Of a stretch of 64,000 nt of DNA, positions 26,435 through 37,008 are shown in pieces. Position 1 is the stretch's first letter. Each line of letters starts with the position of its first letter. The notes under the pieces are model-generated. The model made no database searches. It saw only the letters and a program-made list of their open reading frames with translations, and was not told where the DNA came from. Source of the DNA: Stagnimonas sp. (GTDB lineage Bacteria > Pseudomonadota > Gammaproteobacteria > Nevskiales > Nevskiaceae); the NCBI GenBank assembly GCA_030696045.1, contig JAUYNO010000087.1, positions 1 to 64,000 on the forward strand, given 5' to 3'. The translations under genes and the position numbers were made by a program.

Positions 26435-26725
26435 ATGAATCTGCGTCCTCTGCACGATCGCGTGATCGTCAAGCGTCTGGAAGAAGAGAAGAAGTCGGCC
26501 GGCGGCATCATCATCCCCGACCAGGCGGCCGAAAAGCCCGTCCGTGGCGAAGTCATCGCCGTCGGCCCCGGCAAGAAGGACGACAACGGCAAGAACATCA
26601 CGCTCGACGTGAAGGCCGGCGACATCGTCCTGTTCGGCAAGTACCGCGGCTCGGAAGTGAAGGTCGAAGGCCAGGACTACCTGGTCATGCGCGAAGACGA
26701 CATCGTCGCCGTCTTCACCAAGTAA
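26435..26725 (+). CDS. groES: co-chaperonin GroES
   Basis: A 96-residue protein forming the heptameric lid of the GroEL chamber. All family segments are present: [18 protein letters not shown], the mobile loop around [13 protein letters not shown], and [20 protein letters not shown]. Codon usage is strongly biased to C-ending codons, as expected for a highly expressed gene. It is followed 30 bp later by groEL and preceded by the CIRCE-controlled promoter. Confidence 0.97.
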   Translation: MNLRPLHDRVIVKRLEEEKKSAGGIIIPDQAAEKPVRGEVIAVGPGKKDDNGKNITLDVKAGDIVLFGKYRGSEVKVEGQDYLVMREDDIVAVFTK

Positions 26726-28396
<1,671 letters not shown>

Positions 28397-28471
28397 TGTC
28401 GTCCTGACAGGCACGGCGCCGTCCAGGCGTCGACTGTCAAAACCAGCGGCCTGTTTGCCGTTGTATCGAGA

Positions 28472-28506
28472 CCTCCGGATGGGAAACCATCCGGGGGTTT
28501 TGTTTT
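28472..28506 (+). terminator. terminator of the groESL operon
   Basis: An 11-bp stem (CCTCCGGATGG 28472-28482 with CCATCCGGGGG 28487-28497) with GAAA as loop is followed by a T-rich tail (TTTTGTTTTG). One G-T type pair is needed in the stem. Confidence 0.88.
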
Positions 28507-28524
28507 GCGCCGCATAATCGGCGG

Positions 28525-31242
28525 ATGCGTGAAATCTCCGACTACGGGCCCTTTGTCAGCGAACTGCTGGCGCGCGACGGTATTGCGGCGCAGGTGCTTG
28601 CCGCATTGCCGCCCCAGCGGCCGGATCCGGCCGCCGCCGACACCGGCGCCGAGTTGCGCCGCGCGCGCAACCGCGAGTGGGCGCGCATCGCCCTGCGCGA
28701 CCGCCATGGCCTGGCCAGCCTGGACCAGACCCTGGGCGATCTCTCGGCCTTTGCCGACGCGGCCTGCGAACGGGCGCTGCAGGCGGCCGAGCTAGGACTG
28801 CGGCCGCGCTACGGCCAGCCGCGCGGTGAGCGCGGTGCCCTGGTGCGGCCGGTCGTGCTCGGCATGGGCAAGCTCGGTGGCCGCGAGCTGAATTTTTCCA
28901 GCGACATCGACCTGATCCTCGCCTATACCGAGGCGGGCGAGACCGACGGCGGCAAGCGCATCAGCAACGGCGAGTACTTCGTGAAGCTGGCGCAGGAATT
29001 CGTGCGCCTGCTCAGCGAGCACACCGCGGCGGGCTTCGCCTTCCGCGTCGATCTGATGCTACGGCCCTTCGGCAGTGCCGGGCCGGTGGCGATTCCGGTC
29101 GACGCGATGGAGGACTACTACCAGAACCACGGCCGCGACTGGGAGCGCTATGCCCTCATCAAGGCGCGGCCGGTTGCGGGAGACCTCGTGGCCGGCGAGG
29201 CCCTGCTGGCGCGACTGACGCCCTTCGTCTACCGCCGCTATCTGGATTTCAACGCCCTGGCCGGCCTGCGCGAGCTCAAGCGCAAGATCGCCGCCGATGC
29301 GCTGGCGCGTGGCCTTGCCGACGACGATCTCAAGCTGGGCGATGGCGGCATCCGCGAATGCGAGTTCATCGTCCAGAGTTTCCAGCTGGTGCGCGGTGGC
29401 CAGGATGCGCGCCTGCGCGGTCGCGAGCTGCGCCCCATGCTGCGGCGTCTGGCCGAGCTGGGCCATCTGCCGGCCGCGACCGCCGCCGAACTCGATCAGG
29501 CCTATGTGCTGCTGCGGCGCGCCGAGAACGCCGTGCAGTCCTATGCCGACCAGCAGACCCACGCGCTGCCGACTACGCCGGAACGCCTAGCCTGGCTGGC
29601 GGCGGCGCTGGGCTATCCCGACTGGCCGGCCCTGCAGGCGGTGCTGCGGCAGGCGCGCGAGCGGGTCAGCCGCAGCTTCAACGAGCTGTTCGCGGAACCG
29701 GACGCGGTGCCGCAGCGGCCGGCCGCGCAGGCCGCGACCGCGCTCTGGCGGGGTGAGGGCGAGCAGGCGCTGGCGGCACTGGCTGCGGCCGGCTTCCGCG
29801 ACGCCGATGCCGAGCTGTCACAGGCGGTGCAGATCCTGCGCGAACACCCGCGTCTGCGCACCGCCTCCGAGGCCACCCAGCAGCGGCTGTCGGAGCTGCT
29901 GCCGTTGCTGGCGGAAGACGCCATCGCCGCTACGGCGGCCGATCTTTCGCCCTGCACCGCGCTCAAGCGCGCGCTGGAAGTCGTCACCGCCGTGCTTGGC
30001 CGCAGCACCTACCTGACCCTGCTGCGCGAATCCGCCGGCGCCCGCCGCAACCTGCTGCAGCTCTGTGCCGCCAGTCCCTGGATCGCCGCCACGCTGGCGC
30101 GCCACCCGGTGCTGCTGGACCAGTTGCTCGACAGCCGCAGCCTCTACCACCCGCCGGACCGCGAGCAGCTGCGCGAGGGCCTGCTGCCGCGCGTCGCCGC
30201 GCTGCCAGTCGGCGATGTCGAGGCGGCGATGGACCTGCTGCGCCGCTACGTGCAGGAAACCACCCTGCGCATCGCCGCCGCCGAAGTGGTAAATGCGCTG
30301 CCGTTGGTGCAGGTCAGTGACCGCCTGACCTGGCTGGCCGAGGCCGTGGTCGAGGCCGCCGTCGCCGACGCCGAGCGGGAAATGCGCGCCGTGCACGGCG
30401 ATCCGCGCCGCGCCGACTGCGCGCCGGCCGGCTTCTCGGTGATCGGCTACGGCAAGCTCGGCGCGCTGGAGATGGGCTATGGCTCCGACCTCGACCTGGT
30501 GTTCGTGCACGATGCCGAGCCCGCCGATGCCGACACCGTTGGCGGCAGCCGGCCGTTGCCGCAGTCGACCTGGATGGCGCGGCTGGCGCAGCGCGTGATC
30601 CACCGGCTCACCACCCAGACCCACCTCGGTCGCGCCTACGAGGTCGACATGCAGCTGCGCCCCAATGGCGGCTCCGGTCTGCCGGTGGTGACCCTGGCCT
30701 CGTTCGCCGACTACCAGCGGCACAAGGCCTGGACCTGGGAGCATCAGGCGCTGAGCCGTGCCCGCCACATCGCCGGTACGCCGGCGCTGGGCGCGGCCTT
30801 CGAGCAGATCCGCCGCGAAGTGCTGTGCCGGCCGCGCGAGGCCGGCAAGCTGCGCCAGGAGATCGTCGAAATGCGGGACAAGATGCGCGCCCATCTTGAC
30901 AAGCCCAGGGCCGGCCGCTGGGACGTGAAGCAGGGCGAGGGCGGACTGATCGACGTCGAGTTCCTGGTGCAGTACTGGGTGCTGTCGCAGGCAGCGGCGC
31001 ATCCCGAGCTGGTGCACTGGCCGGATGTCTGGCGCCAGCTCGACGCACTGGCGGCTGCGGGCCTGCTGGCGCCGGAGCAGGCATCGGCCTTGCTCGATGC
31101 CCAGCGCGCCTATCGCGCCCACCTGCACCAGCGCTTGCTGAGAGGGGAATCGGCGGATGCCGGCGAGGCACAGTTCGCCGAGGCCCGCGCCGTCGTGACG
31201 GCGGTCTGGCACGGCGCCCTGGCGACGGGCGCCGGTGCCTGA
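28525..31242 (+). CDS. glnE: bifunctional glutamine synthetase adenylyltransferase/adenylyl-removing enzyme
   Basis: A 905-residue protein with two nucleotidyltransferase halves. The N-terminal adenylyl-removing half has GMGKLGGRELNFSSDIDLI (about 112-130); the C-terminal adenylylating half has GYGKLGALEMGYGSDLDLVF (about 640-660). Both carry the GS...DxD metal-binding pattern. The enzyme adds or removes AMP on glutamine synthetase in response to PII and glutamine. It begins 120 bp after groEL, behind a terminator. It is slightly shorter than E. coli GlnE at the N-terminus but appears complete. Confidence 0.95.
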   Translation: MREISDYGPFVSELLARDGIAAQVLAALPPQRPDPAAADTGAELRRARNREWARIALRDRHGLASLDQTLGDLSAFADAACERALQAAELGLRPRYGQPRGERGALVRPVVLGMGKLGGRELNFSSDIDLILAYTEAGETDGGKRISNGEYFVKLAQEFVRLLSEHTAAGFAFRVDLMLRPFGSAGPVAIPVDAMEDYYQNHGRDWERYALIKARPVAGDLVAGEALLARLTPFVYRRYLDFNALAGLRELKRKIAADALARGLADDDLKLGDGGIRECEFIVQSFQLVRGGQDARLRGRELRPMLRRLAELGHLPAATAAELDQAYVLLRRAENAVQSYADQQTHALPTTPERLAWLAAALGYPDWPALQAVLRQARERVSRSFNELFAEPDAVPQRPAAQAATALWRGEGEQALAALAAAGFRDADAELSQAVQILREHPRLRTASEATQQRLSELLPLLAEDAIAATAADLSPCTALKRALEVVTAVLGRSTYLTLLRESAGARRNLLQLCAASPWIAATLARHPVLLDQLLDSRSLYHPPDREQLREGLLPRVAALPVGDVEAAMDLLRRYVQETTLRIAAAEVVNALPLVQVSDRLTWLAEAVVEAAVADAEREMRAVHGDPRRADCAPAGFSVIGYGKLGALEMGYGSDLDLVFVHDAEPADADTVGGSRPLPQSTWMARLAQRVIHRLTTQTHLGRAYEVDMQLRPNGGSGLPVVTLASFADYQRHKAWTWEHQALSRARHIAGTPALGAAFEQIRREVLCRPREAGKLRQEIVEMRDKMRAHLDKPRAGRWDVKQGEGGLIDVEFLVQYWVLSQAAAHPELVHWPDVWRQLDALAAAGLLAPEQASALLDAQRAYRAHLHQRLLRGESADAGEAQFAEARAVVTAVWHGALATGAGA

Positions 31243-31315
31243 GCCTTGCGCGGCGCTCGCCGGCCGCACAACATCCACGGATATTCGAACGCGGCGAAAC
31301 GCCCAGAGCCACCCG

Positions 31316-32080
31316 ATGAGCGCCGGCAGTCTCAATCTCGACGCAGTCAGTTTCGAGCACGACCCCTATCCGATCGGCTGCTGCCCGGCGATCCTGCCGG
31401 AGGGCGACTATCAGGAATTGCTGGCGCACTGGCCGGCGCGGGAGCTGTTCGAATTCATGCCCAAGCTGGGCAACAAGTACTCGCTGTCGGAAGTGAACCG
31501 GCCCGAGCACTACCGGCGATTCATCGCTGGAACTCCATGCTGGAAGCGCCTCTATGGCGAGATCAAGAGCCCGGAGTTCGTCGCCAATGTGCTCGCCATG
31601 TTCAGTCGCAATCAGGTCGATCTGGGCCTGTCGCGCGTCGCGGTGCAGCGGAGCAACGATTTTTCCAGTTGGTGGCAGCGGCTGACCGATCCCAGCCTGC
31701 GCCGTCGCGAGCGTCTGCGCACGCGCTTCGAATTTTCGATGATGCCGGCCGACGGCGGGCACATCCTGCCGCACACTGACCACCCGACCAAGCGGGTGAC
31801 CCTCGTATTCAGCATGCTGGCCGCAGGCGAGTGGCAGGCCGAGTGGGGCGGCGGCACCGATGTGCTTCGGCCCCGGGACATGCGCCGCAACTACAACCAG
31901 CTCAACCGCCAGCTGGCGTTCGAGGACTGCGAGCTGATCCGCAGCTATGCCTTCGTGCCGAACCAGTGCATCTTCTTCGTCAAGACCTTCAACTCCCTGC
32001 ACTCCGTCGCGCCCATGCGTGGGCCGGCCGGAGTGATGCGGCGTACTCTCACTGTCAACATCGAGCTGCTCTCGCAATGA
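31316..32080 (+). CDS. 2OG-Fe(II) oxygenase-like protein
   Basis: I place the start at the ATG giving MSAGSLNLDAVSF; the frame is open further upstream into the end of glnE. The 254-residue protein has the pattern of the double-stranded beta-helix 2-oxoglutarate/iron family: His153 and Asp155 in PHTDHPTKR, a later His229 in NSLHSVAP, and an Arg (about 242-243) in RRTLTVNI for 2OG binding. Members hydroxylate small molecules, sugars or proteins. It is first in a run of glycan genes and its stop overlaps the next start (ATGA, 32077-32080), so a role in decorating a surface sugar or lipid is a reasonable inference. Confidence 0.72.
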   Translation: MSAGSLNLDAVSFEHDPYPIGCCPAILPEGDYQELLAHWPARELFEFMPKLGNKYSLSEVNRPEHYRRFIAGTPCWKRLYGEIKSPEFVANVLAMFSRNQVDLGLSRVAVQRSNDFSSWWQRLTDPSLRRRERLRTRFEFSMMPADGGHILPHTDHPTKRVTLVFSMLAAGEWQAEWGGGTDVLRPRDMRRNYNQLNRQLAFEDCELIRSYAFVPNQCIFFVKTFNSLHSVAPMRGPAGVMRRTLTVNIELLSQ

Positions 32081-32886
32081 ATTTCAAACGCTGGCTGGAA
32101 AAGCGCCAACTGCGCTGCATGTCACGGCCCGGCTTGCCGGTGAACGCCAGGGTCCTGGGCACCGAACTGAAGTTTCTTTGCCGCAGCGATATCGAGGTCT
32201 GGCGGGTGAAATCGGCCGCCACCAAGGAAGCCGGCACGGTCGCCTGGATCGGCGAGGAGCTGGGTGCCGGCGATGTGTTCTGCGACATCGGGGCCAATAT
32301 CGGCCTTTACACCCTGATGGCCGCCAGCCGCGTCGGTGCCAGGGGCGCGGTCTACGCCTTCGAGCCGCATGCCGCCAACTTCCAGAGTCTGCTGCGCAAT
32401 ATCGCGGCCAACAACTTTGGCGGCTTCGTGCGGCCGTTCTCCTGCGCCCTGCACGATTCCGAGGGCGTGTTCGACTTCAATTACCAGAGCTTCACCGCCG
32501 GTTCCTCGATGAGCCAGCTCGGAGCCACTCGTGACGGCGAGGAGCGCGAGTTCCTGCCGGTGGTGCGCGAGGCGAAGCTGTCCACCACCCTGGATCGTCT
32601 GGTGCAGGAAGGCGCGATGCGCCCGCCGACCCACATCAAGCTCGATGTCGACGGCAACGAGCTGCCGATCCTGCGCGGCATGCGCCAGCGGCTGGTCGCC
32701 AGTGATCGGCCGCGCAGCCTGCAGGTGGAGGTCAACCAGCGCTATCGCGACGAGCTGATGCGCTTTCTCGGTGAATGCGGTTACCGGCAGTACCACCGGC
32801 ACGACACCGCCGATGGCCTGCGCCAGATCGCCGAGGGCCGCGACAAGGAGCTGGTCGCCCATAACGCGCTGTTCCGCCCGTCCTGA
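32077..32886 (+). CDS. FkbM family methyltransferase
   Basis: A 269-residue SAM-dependent methyltransferase. The FkbM signature is visible: GDVFCDIGANIGLYTLMAA (motif I), VYAFEPHAANFQSLLRNIA, and the late HIKLDVDGNELPILRGM. FkbM-type enzymes O-methylate sugars and polyketides, and they are common in LPS and capsule clusters. The ATG at 32077 is fixed by the 4-bp overlap with the oxygenase gene; the frame is open upstream but in shadow. Likely modifies a sugar made or transferred by the neighbouring glycosyltransferases. Confidence 0.88.
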   Translation: MNFKRWLEKRQLRCMSRPGLPVNARVLGTELKFLCRSDIEVWRVKSAATKEAGTVAWIGEELGAGDVFCDIGANIGLYTLMAASRVGARGAVYAFEPHAANFQSLLRNIAANNFGGFVRPFSCALHDSEGVFDFNYQSFTAGSSMSQLGATRDGEEREFLPVVREAKLSTTLDRLVQEGAMRPPTHIKLDVDGNELPILRGMRQRLVASDRPRSLQVEVNQRYRDELMRFLGECGYRQYHRHDTADGLRQIAEGRDKELVAHNALFRPS

Positions 32887-32906
32887 CTGGCCGTCGCGAT
32901 CAGCTC

Positions 32907-33755
32907 ATGTCCACCCATCTGACGCCACGCGCGCCGCGCCGTCACAGCCTGTCGGTTTGTCTGATCTGCAAGAACGAGGCGGATCGCATCGAGCCCTGCC
33001 TGCAATCGGTTGCGGGCTGGGCCGATGAGATCGTGGTGTTTGATTCCGGTTCCAGCGACGGCACAGTGGATCTCGTCCGCCGCTACACCGACAAGGTCTG
33101 GGTCACCGACTGGCCCGGCTATGGGCCGCAGCGTCAGCGCAGCCTTGATCAGGCACGCGGCGACTATGTGTTCACCCTCGATGCCGACGAACGGGTGACG
33201 CCGGAACTGCGGGCCCAGATTGATGCCGAGCTGGCGCAGGAGACCGTGCCCTGCGCGGTCTACAAGATGCCCTGGGGCCCGATCTTCTTTGGCCAGCGCC
33301 TGCGCTTTGGTGGCCGCTACGCCAGCCCGCAGGCGCGGCTATTCCGGCGTGAGGGCGCGCAGTTTCCGCTGGCGCAGGTGCACGAGACGCTGAAGTTCCC
33401 GCCCGGGCCGGTGGGCAAGCTGAGTGGTCGGCTGGACCACGACAGCTACCGCGACTATCGCCACATGGTCGACAAACATACCCAGTACGCCTGGCTGCTG
33501 GCGCAGGAAAAGCTGGCGCGCGGCAAGCGCACCTTCCTGCTGGCGGCACCGCTGCGCTTCTTGTGGGAGTTCATCCTGCAGTACCTGATCCGTGGCCTGG
33601 TGCTCGACGGCCGTCGCGGGTTCCTGCTAGCGATGCTGCTCAGCCAGTACGCCTATCACAAGTACGCGGCGCTCTACACCCTGCAACTGAGCGGCGCGCG
33701 GCCGGACCCCCGCTTCGCGCCGGAGCTGCGGCAGCGGCGCGATCAGGCGCCCTGA
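32907..33755 (+). CDS. family 2 glycosyltransferase (WaaE/KdtX-like)
   Basis: A 282-residue inverting GT-A transferase. Its nucleotide-sugar domain starts LSVCLICKNEADRIEPCLQS and has DEIVVFDSGSSDGT and the metal site FTLDADERV. The charged C-terminal region and segments such as GPIFFGQRLRFGG and RLDHDSYRDY are typical for the branch that adds beta-glucose to the first heptose or Kdo of the LPS core (WaaE/KdtX). Specific linkage cannot be deduced. It sits 20 bp after the FkbM gene in the same cluster. Confidence 0.88.
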   Translation: MSTHLTPRAPRRHSLSVCLICKNEADRIEPCLQSVAGWADEIVVFDSGSSDGTVDLVRRYTDKVWVTDWPGYGPQRQRSLDQARGDYVFTLDADERVTPELRAQIDAELAQETVPCAVYKMPWGPIFFGQRLRFGGRYASPQARLFRREGAQFPLAQVHETLKFPPGPVGKLSGRLDHDSYRDYRHMVDKHTQYAWLLAQEKLARGKRTFLLAAPLRFLWEFILQYLIRGLVLDGRRGFLLAMLLSQYAYHKYAALYTLQLSGARPDPRFAPELRQRRDQAP

Positions 33756-33836
33756 GCAGCCTGAAGCACCCGGGCCGGCGGCTGCCCTCGGGCCGGCCGG
33801 CATTGCATACTGTCCACCCCTTCGCCCAAGGCGCCC

Positions 33837-34832
33837 ATGTCTTCCAGCTCAACCACCGCGGCCTCGCCCGGCACCTGGCGGCCCCAGGCCACGGAACTCC
33901 ACACGGTCGCCTGTCCGCTCTGCGCCGGCCGGGCTTTTGAAGTGCTGGCCAGCACCGACCGTTACGACATGGACCTGGTCACGGTCGGCTGCCAGGACTG
34001 CGGCCTGGTGATGACCAATCCGCAGCCGACCGAGCCGGCGCTGAACCAGTTCTATACCCACCACTATCGCCACTACTACCAGCGGGTCGAGGTACCGGAT
34101 CTCGACTATCTGCAGAAGACCCGCAAGATCGAGCGCGCGGCCACCACGGCGGCCTTCCTGTCCGAGCGCGGACTGCTGCCCGCGAATGGCACGGTGCTCG
34201 ACATCGGCGCGGCCGAAGGCGCGATCCTGCACGCGGTACGGCAGCGTGAGCCCAGTCTGCGCGCCATCGCGGTCGAGCCCAATCCGCAGTTTGGCGCCTT
34301 CGCCCGCGACTACGCCGGCTGCGAGCTCTACCCGGCGCTGGAGTCTCTGCCGGCGGCGTATGCCGGCGGCATCGACCTGATCATCATCAACCACGTGCTG
34401 GAGCACATTGCCGACCCGGTCAGCTTCCTGGCCAGCCTGCGGCCTTGGCTGAAGCCGGGCGGCAAGCTCTATATCGACGTGCCCGACGTCGAGGCCTATA
34501 CCGGCCTGGAAGCCCTGCACATCGCCCACCTCTATCACTTCTGCGAGCGCAGCTATCGGGCAACACTGGCTCGCGCCGGCTATGCCGTCGCCTCGCTGGA
34601 GCACCACACGCCGCTGATGCATCCGCCGTCCCTGCGGCTGGTCGCCGGCTCCTCGGCCGAGCCGCTGACGGTTGCGGTCGGCAGCGGCCGCGAGGGCTGG
34701 CGCCAGCTGGTGCGCATCGAGCGCCGCGCCGTCCGCTTTCACCGCCGGCGCTGGAGCGCCGGCCACAAGCTGCTGCACCTGCTGCGCTGGCTGCTGCGGC
34801 CGTCCACTCGCCGTTACGGTCTCTGGTCCTGA
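33837..34832 (+). CDS. class I SAM-dependent methyltransferase with N-terminal zinc-ribbon-like part
   Basis: A 331-residue protein. Near the N-terminus are two CxxC pairs (ACPLC and GCQDC, about residues 26-56), the layout seen in methyltransferases that act on nucleotide-linked or lipid-linked sugars. The SAM domain has VLDIGAAEGAILHAV, and IIINHVLEHIADPVSFL is the post-I motif of the Methyltransf_11/23 group. Its place in the glycan cluster suggests sugar methylation. The start has several nearby alternatives; I keep the ATG giving MSSSSTTAAS. Confidence 0.82.
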   Translation: MSSSSTTAASPGTWRPQATELHTVACPLCAGRAFEVLASTDRYDMDLVTVGCQDCGLVMTNPQPTEPALNQFYTHHYRHYYQRVEVPDLDYLQKTRKIERAATTAAFLSERGLLPANGTVLDIGAAEGAILHAVRQREPSLRAIAVEPNPQFGAFARDYAGCELYPALESLPAAYAGGIDLIIINHVLEHIADPVSFLASLRPWLKPGGKLYIDVPDVEAYTGLEALHIAHLYHFCERSYRATLARAGYAVASLEHHTPLMHPPSLRLVAGSSAEPLTVAVGSGREGWRQLVRIERRAVRFHRRRWSAGHKLLHLLRWLLRPSTRRYGLWS

Positions 34833-34835
34833 TCG

Positions 34836-36284
34836 ATGGCGGTGGTCAGCAATAGCGACCCGGTCCGCGTCTTCATCGGCTCCAGCCGCAAGAACCGGGT
34901 GGAGGAAAAGGTTTTCGTCCGCTCGCTCCGGGCGATGGCGCGTGCGCCGCTGGAAATCAACATCCTCGATGGCGACAGCGGCGAGGTGCGCTGGCAGTCC
35001 GGGCGGGTCGAGCCGCTGCCCGGCGCCGGTGGCAACGCCGGCGCGGTCACCAAGTTCTCGCTGGCGCGCTTCGCGATCCCGCAGCTCTGTGGCTTCCAGG
35101 GGCGGGCGATCTACTGCGATTCCGACCAGCTGGTGTTCGCCGACATCGGCGAGATCGCTGGCATGCCGCTGGGGGATGCCGTGGCGGCGGCGGTGCGGGT
35201 GGCCGACGCCATCTGCGCCGAACCCTATCGACGCTCGGTGCTGCAGCCGCTGATTGCCTCCGGGGAAGACTACTTTCTCACCAGCGTGATGCTGATTGAT
35301 TGCGCGCGGGCGCGGAACTGGGATATCGCCAGTTTCCAGCGGAAGATCCAGGACAAGAGCATCGACTACACCGGCCTGATGTTCTTCGGCCGCCGTGAGC
35401 GCGAGAGCCTGGGCTGGCGGATCGCGGCGCTGGCTCCGGTCTGGAACTCGCTGGACCACCGCGATCAGCAGACCCGGCTGCTGCACTTCACCGATCTCAA
35501 GTCGCAGCCCTGGTTGTTCCCGAACAATCCGACCAGTCCGGTCTGGGAGCATCACCTCTGGGCCGCGCTCGACGACGGCAGTGTCGATGCGGAGGACTTG
35601 CGCCTGTCCCATGGCGAGGGCGGCATTGATGCCCGCACCCGCTGGACCGCGCTACTGCGCGCGCCCTGGCGGGCAGCGACGCATGGCGCCTGGACCTGGC
35701 TGGGCCAGCAGCTCGCACCTGCCGCCTGGCTGCGTGGACTGGACCGCCGGCTGTCGGCGGCCTTGCCCGACCTCTACTGGCACTGGAAGCGCAGCCAGAA
35801 ACCGCAGCGCAAGCTCGGCTGGTGGCTGGGGCTGAGTCTGGAGCGGTGCGACCGCTGCCGGCGCGCCGCTACCTGTTCGTCATCTATTCGGCGGCCTGCG
35901 AGCGGGTGTTGGCGCCGGTTGCCCGGGCGCTGGCCGCTGACCCCGACGCCGAGGTGGTGGCGGTGCTGGCCGGACCCAGGGACCAGCAACGCCGCCTGCT
36001 GCCGGGGCTGCGCGCGGCCGGCTGCCGCATTGACCGGCTGGGCCTCAGCCTTATGCGGGCGCAGACCGAGCCGCGCGGCGCGGTCGTGGTTCAGTGCCTG
36101 GATCACCGGCTGCACTACCGCCACCACCGGCTGGGCGTCGATATCGCCGATGCCCTGCGCGCAGCGGGTGCGGCCACGGTCTGCCTGCAGCACGGCGGGA
36201 CCCGCGAGGACTCGCTGGCCAGCCTGGCCTCGGCGGCCTCCGAGACCATCCTGGTCTGGGGGCGCTATGCCGAGCAGGCACTGA
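34836..36284 (+). CDS. GT8-like glycosyltransferase with an anomalous out-of-frame tail
   Basis: The first roughly 335 residues read as a GT-A glycosyltransferase of the GT8 type: VRVFIGSSRKN at the start, AIYCDSDQLVF with the DxD metal site (Asp95/Asp97), then a Trp-rich acceptor region (LHFTDLKSQPWLFPNNP). After about residue 337 the frame runs on for 145 residues of Arg/Trp/Cys/Pro-rich sequence that is simply the neighbouring gene read out of frame. So either the natural stop has been lost by an indel near 35840-35860, or the stop was never there and the protein carries a junk tail, or there is a sequence error. The gene follows the methyltransferase by 3 bp. Confidence 0.72.
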   Translation: MAVVSNSDPVRVFIGSSRKNRVEEKVFVRSLRAMARAPLEINILDGDSGEVRWQSGRVEPLPGAGGNAGAVTKFSLARFAIPQLCGFQGRAIYCDSDQLVFADIGEIAGMPLGDAVAAAVRVADAICAEPYRRSVLQPLIASGEDYFLTSVMLIDCARARNWDIASFQRKIQDKSIDYTGLMFFGRRERESLGWRIAALAPVWNSLDHRDQQTRLLHFTDLKSQPWLFPNNPTSPVWEHHLWAALDDGSVDAEDLRLSHGEGGIDARTRWTALLRAPWRAATHGAWTWLGQQLAPAAWLRGLDRRLSAALPDLYWHWKRSQKPQRKLGWWLGLSLERCDRCRRAATCSSSIRRPASGCWRRLPGRWPLTPTPRWWRCWPDPGTSNAACCRGCARPAAALTGWASALCGRRPSRAARSWFSAWITGCTTATTGWASISPMPCAQRVRPRSACSTAGPARTRWPAWPRRPPRPSWSGGAMPSRH

Positions 36285-36991
36285 TCCGGACCTATGGCAT
36301 CGCGCCCGGGCGGCTGCGGATCACCGGCAACCCGCTGCACGATCCGCTGTCGCGCCTGAGTACCGAGCAGGCGCGGACGGCGTTGCGAGCCCATGCGCCG
36401 GACTTCGTCGCCGGCCTCGGCGACCGTCAGCTGCTGTTGCTGGCCAGTACCATCCAGCGCGAGTACGCTGACCGCCCGGACGAGGTCGAATGCTATCGGC
36501 GTTACCTGCGGCATCTGTACGCCAGTCTCGATTTCAGCCGGCAGGCGCTGGTCGTGAAGATGCATCCCTGCGATCTCGATGCCGGCCGCAATCTCTACCA
36601 GGAGCTGCGTCCCGAGGGCCTGCCGGTGAACAGCCTGCTGATCATCCCGGCGGGCCAGGGACCGGACGTCTACGCCCTGCTCAAGCTTTGCGACCTGCTG
36701 CTGACCCGTTGCTCGACCGTGGCGGAAGAGGCCTTGCTGCTGGGCAAGCCGGTGCTCGCCTTTGACCTGGACGCCCAGGGGCCCGCCCAGGCCTATGCGC
36801 ATCTGGCGCGCTGGGGCCGGTATCGCCTGGTCCATGTAGAGCCGGCGGCGGCACTGTCCTCAGCGATTGCCGACAGCTTTTCCCAACCCGACGCCGCCGG
36901 TGTGGCCGAGCAGGCGGTGGTCGAACTCGGCCACGCGCTGGATGGCCAGTCCCTGCAGCGCACGCTGGCCGCGCTGCGGCAGCTGGCTTGA
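35822..36991 (+). CDS. GT-B-fold transferase (CDP-glycerol/polysaccharide type)
   Basis: A protein of about 380-389 residues that has no ATG near its start; GTG codons at 35822 and 35846 are the likely starts, inside the preceding gene. The body starts PARRYLFVIYSAACERVLAP and shows TVCLQHGGTREDSLASL, ILVWGRYAEQAL, ITGNPLHDPLS and a late LLTRCSTVAEEALLLGKPV, the nucleotide-binding motif of GT-B/UDP-GlcNAc-2-epimerase-like and CDP-glycerol transferase-like enzymes. It probably assembles a surface polymer or core sugar. A -1 shift from the previous gene would fuse both proteins into one bifunctional enzyme (see finding). Overlap with the next gene is minimal. Confidence 0.8.
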   Translation: MAGAESGAVRPLPARRYLFVIYSAACERVLAPVARALAADPDAEVVAVLAGPRDQQRRLLPGLRAAGCRIDRLGLSLMRAQTEPRGAVVVQCLDHRLHYRHHRLGVDIADALRAAGAATVCLQHGGTREDSLASLASAASETILVWGRYAEQALIRTYGIAPGRLRITGNPLHDPLSRLSTEQARTALRAHAPDFVAGLGDRQLLLLASTIQREYADRPDEVECYRRYLRHLYASLDFSRQALVVKMHPCDLDAGRNLYQELRPEGLPVNSLLIIPAGQGPDVYALLKLCDLLLTRCSTVAEEALLLGKPVLAFDLDAQGPAQAYAHLARWGRYRLVHVEPAAALSSAIADSFSQPDAAGVAEQAVVELGHALDGQSLQRTLAALRQLA

Positions 36992-37008
36992 GCCGGGGCG
37001 ATCCGGGC

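Noticed and set aside
29818..31335. A 505-codon open frame antisense to glnE
   Set aside because: Shadow frame in GC-rich DNA; glnE is intact on the other strand with both catalytic motifs.
34836..36284. Reading the entire 482 codons as one functional glycosyltransferase
   Set aside because: Codons after about 337 are out-of-frame sequence of the next gene; only the first part has family character.
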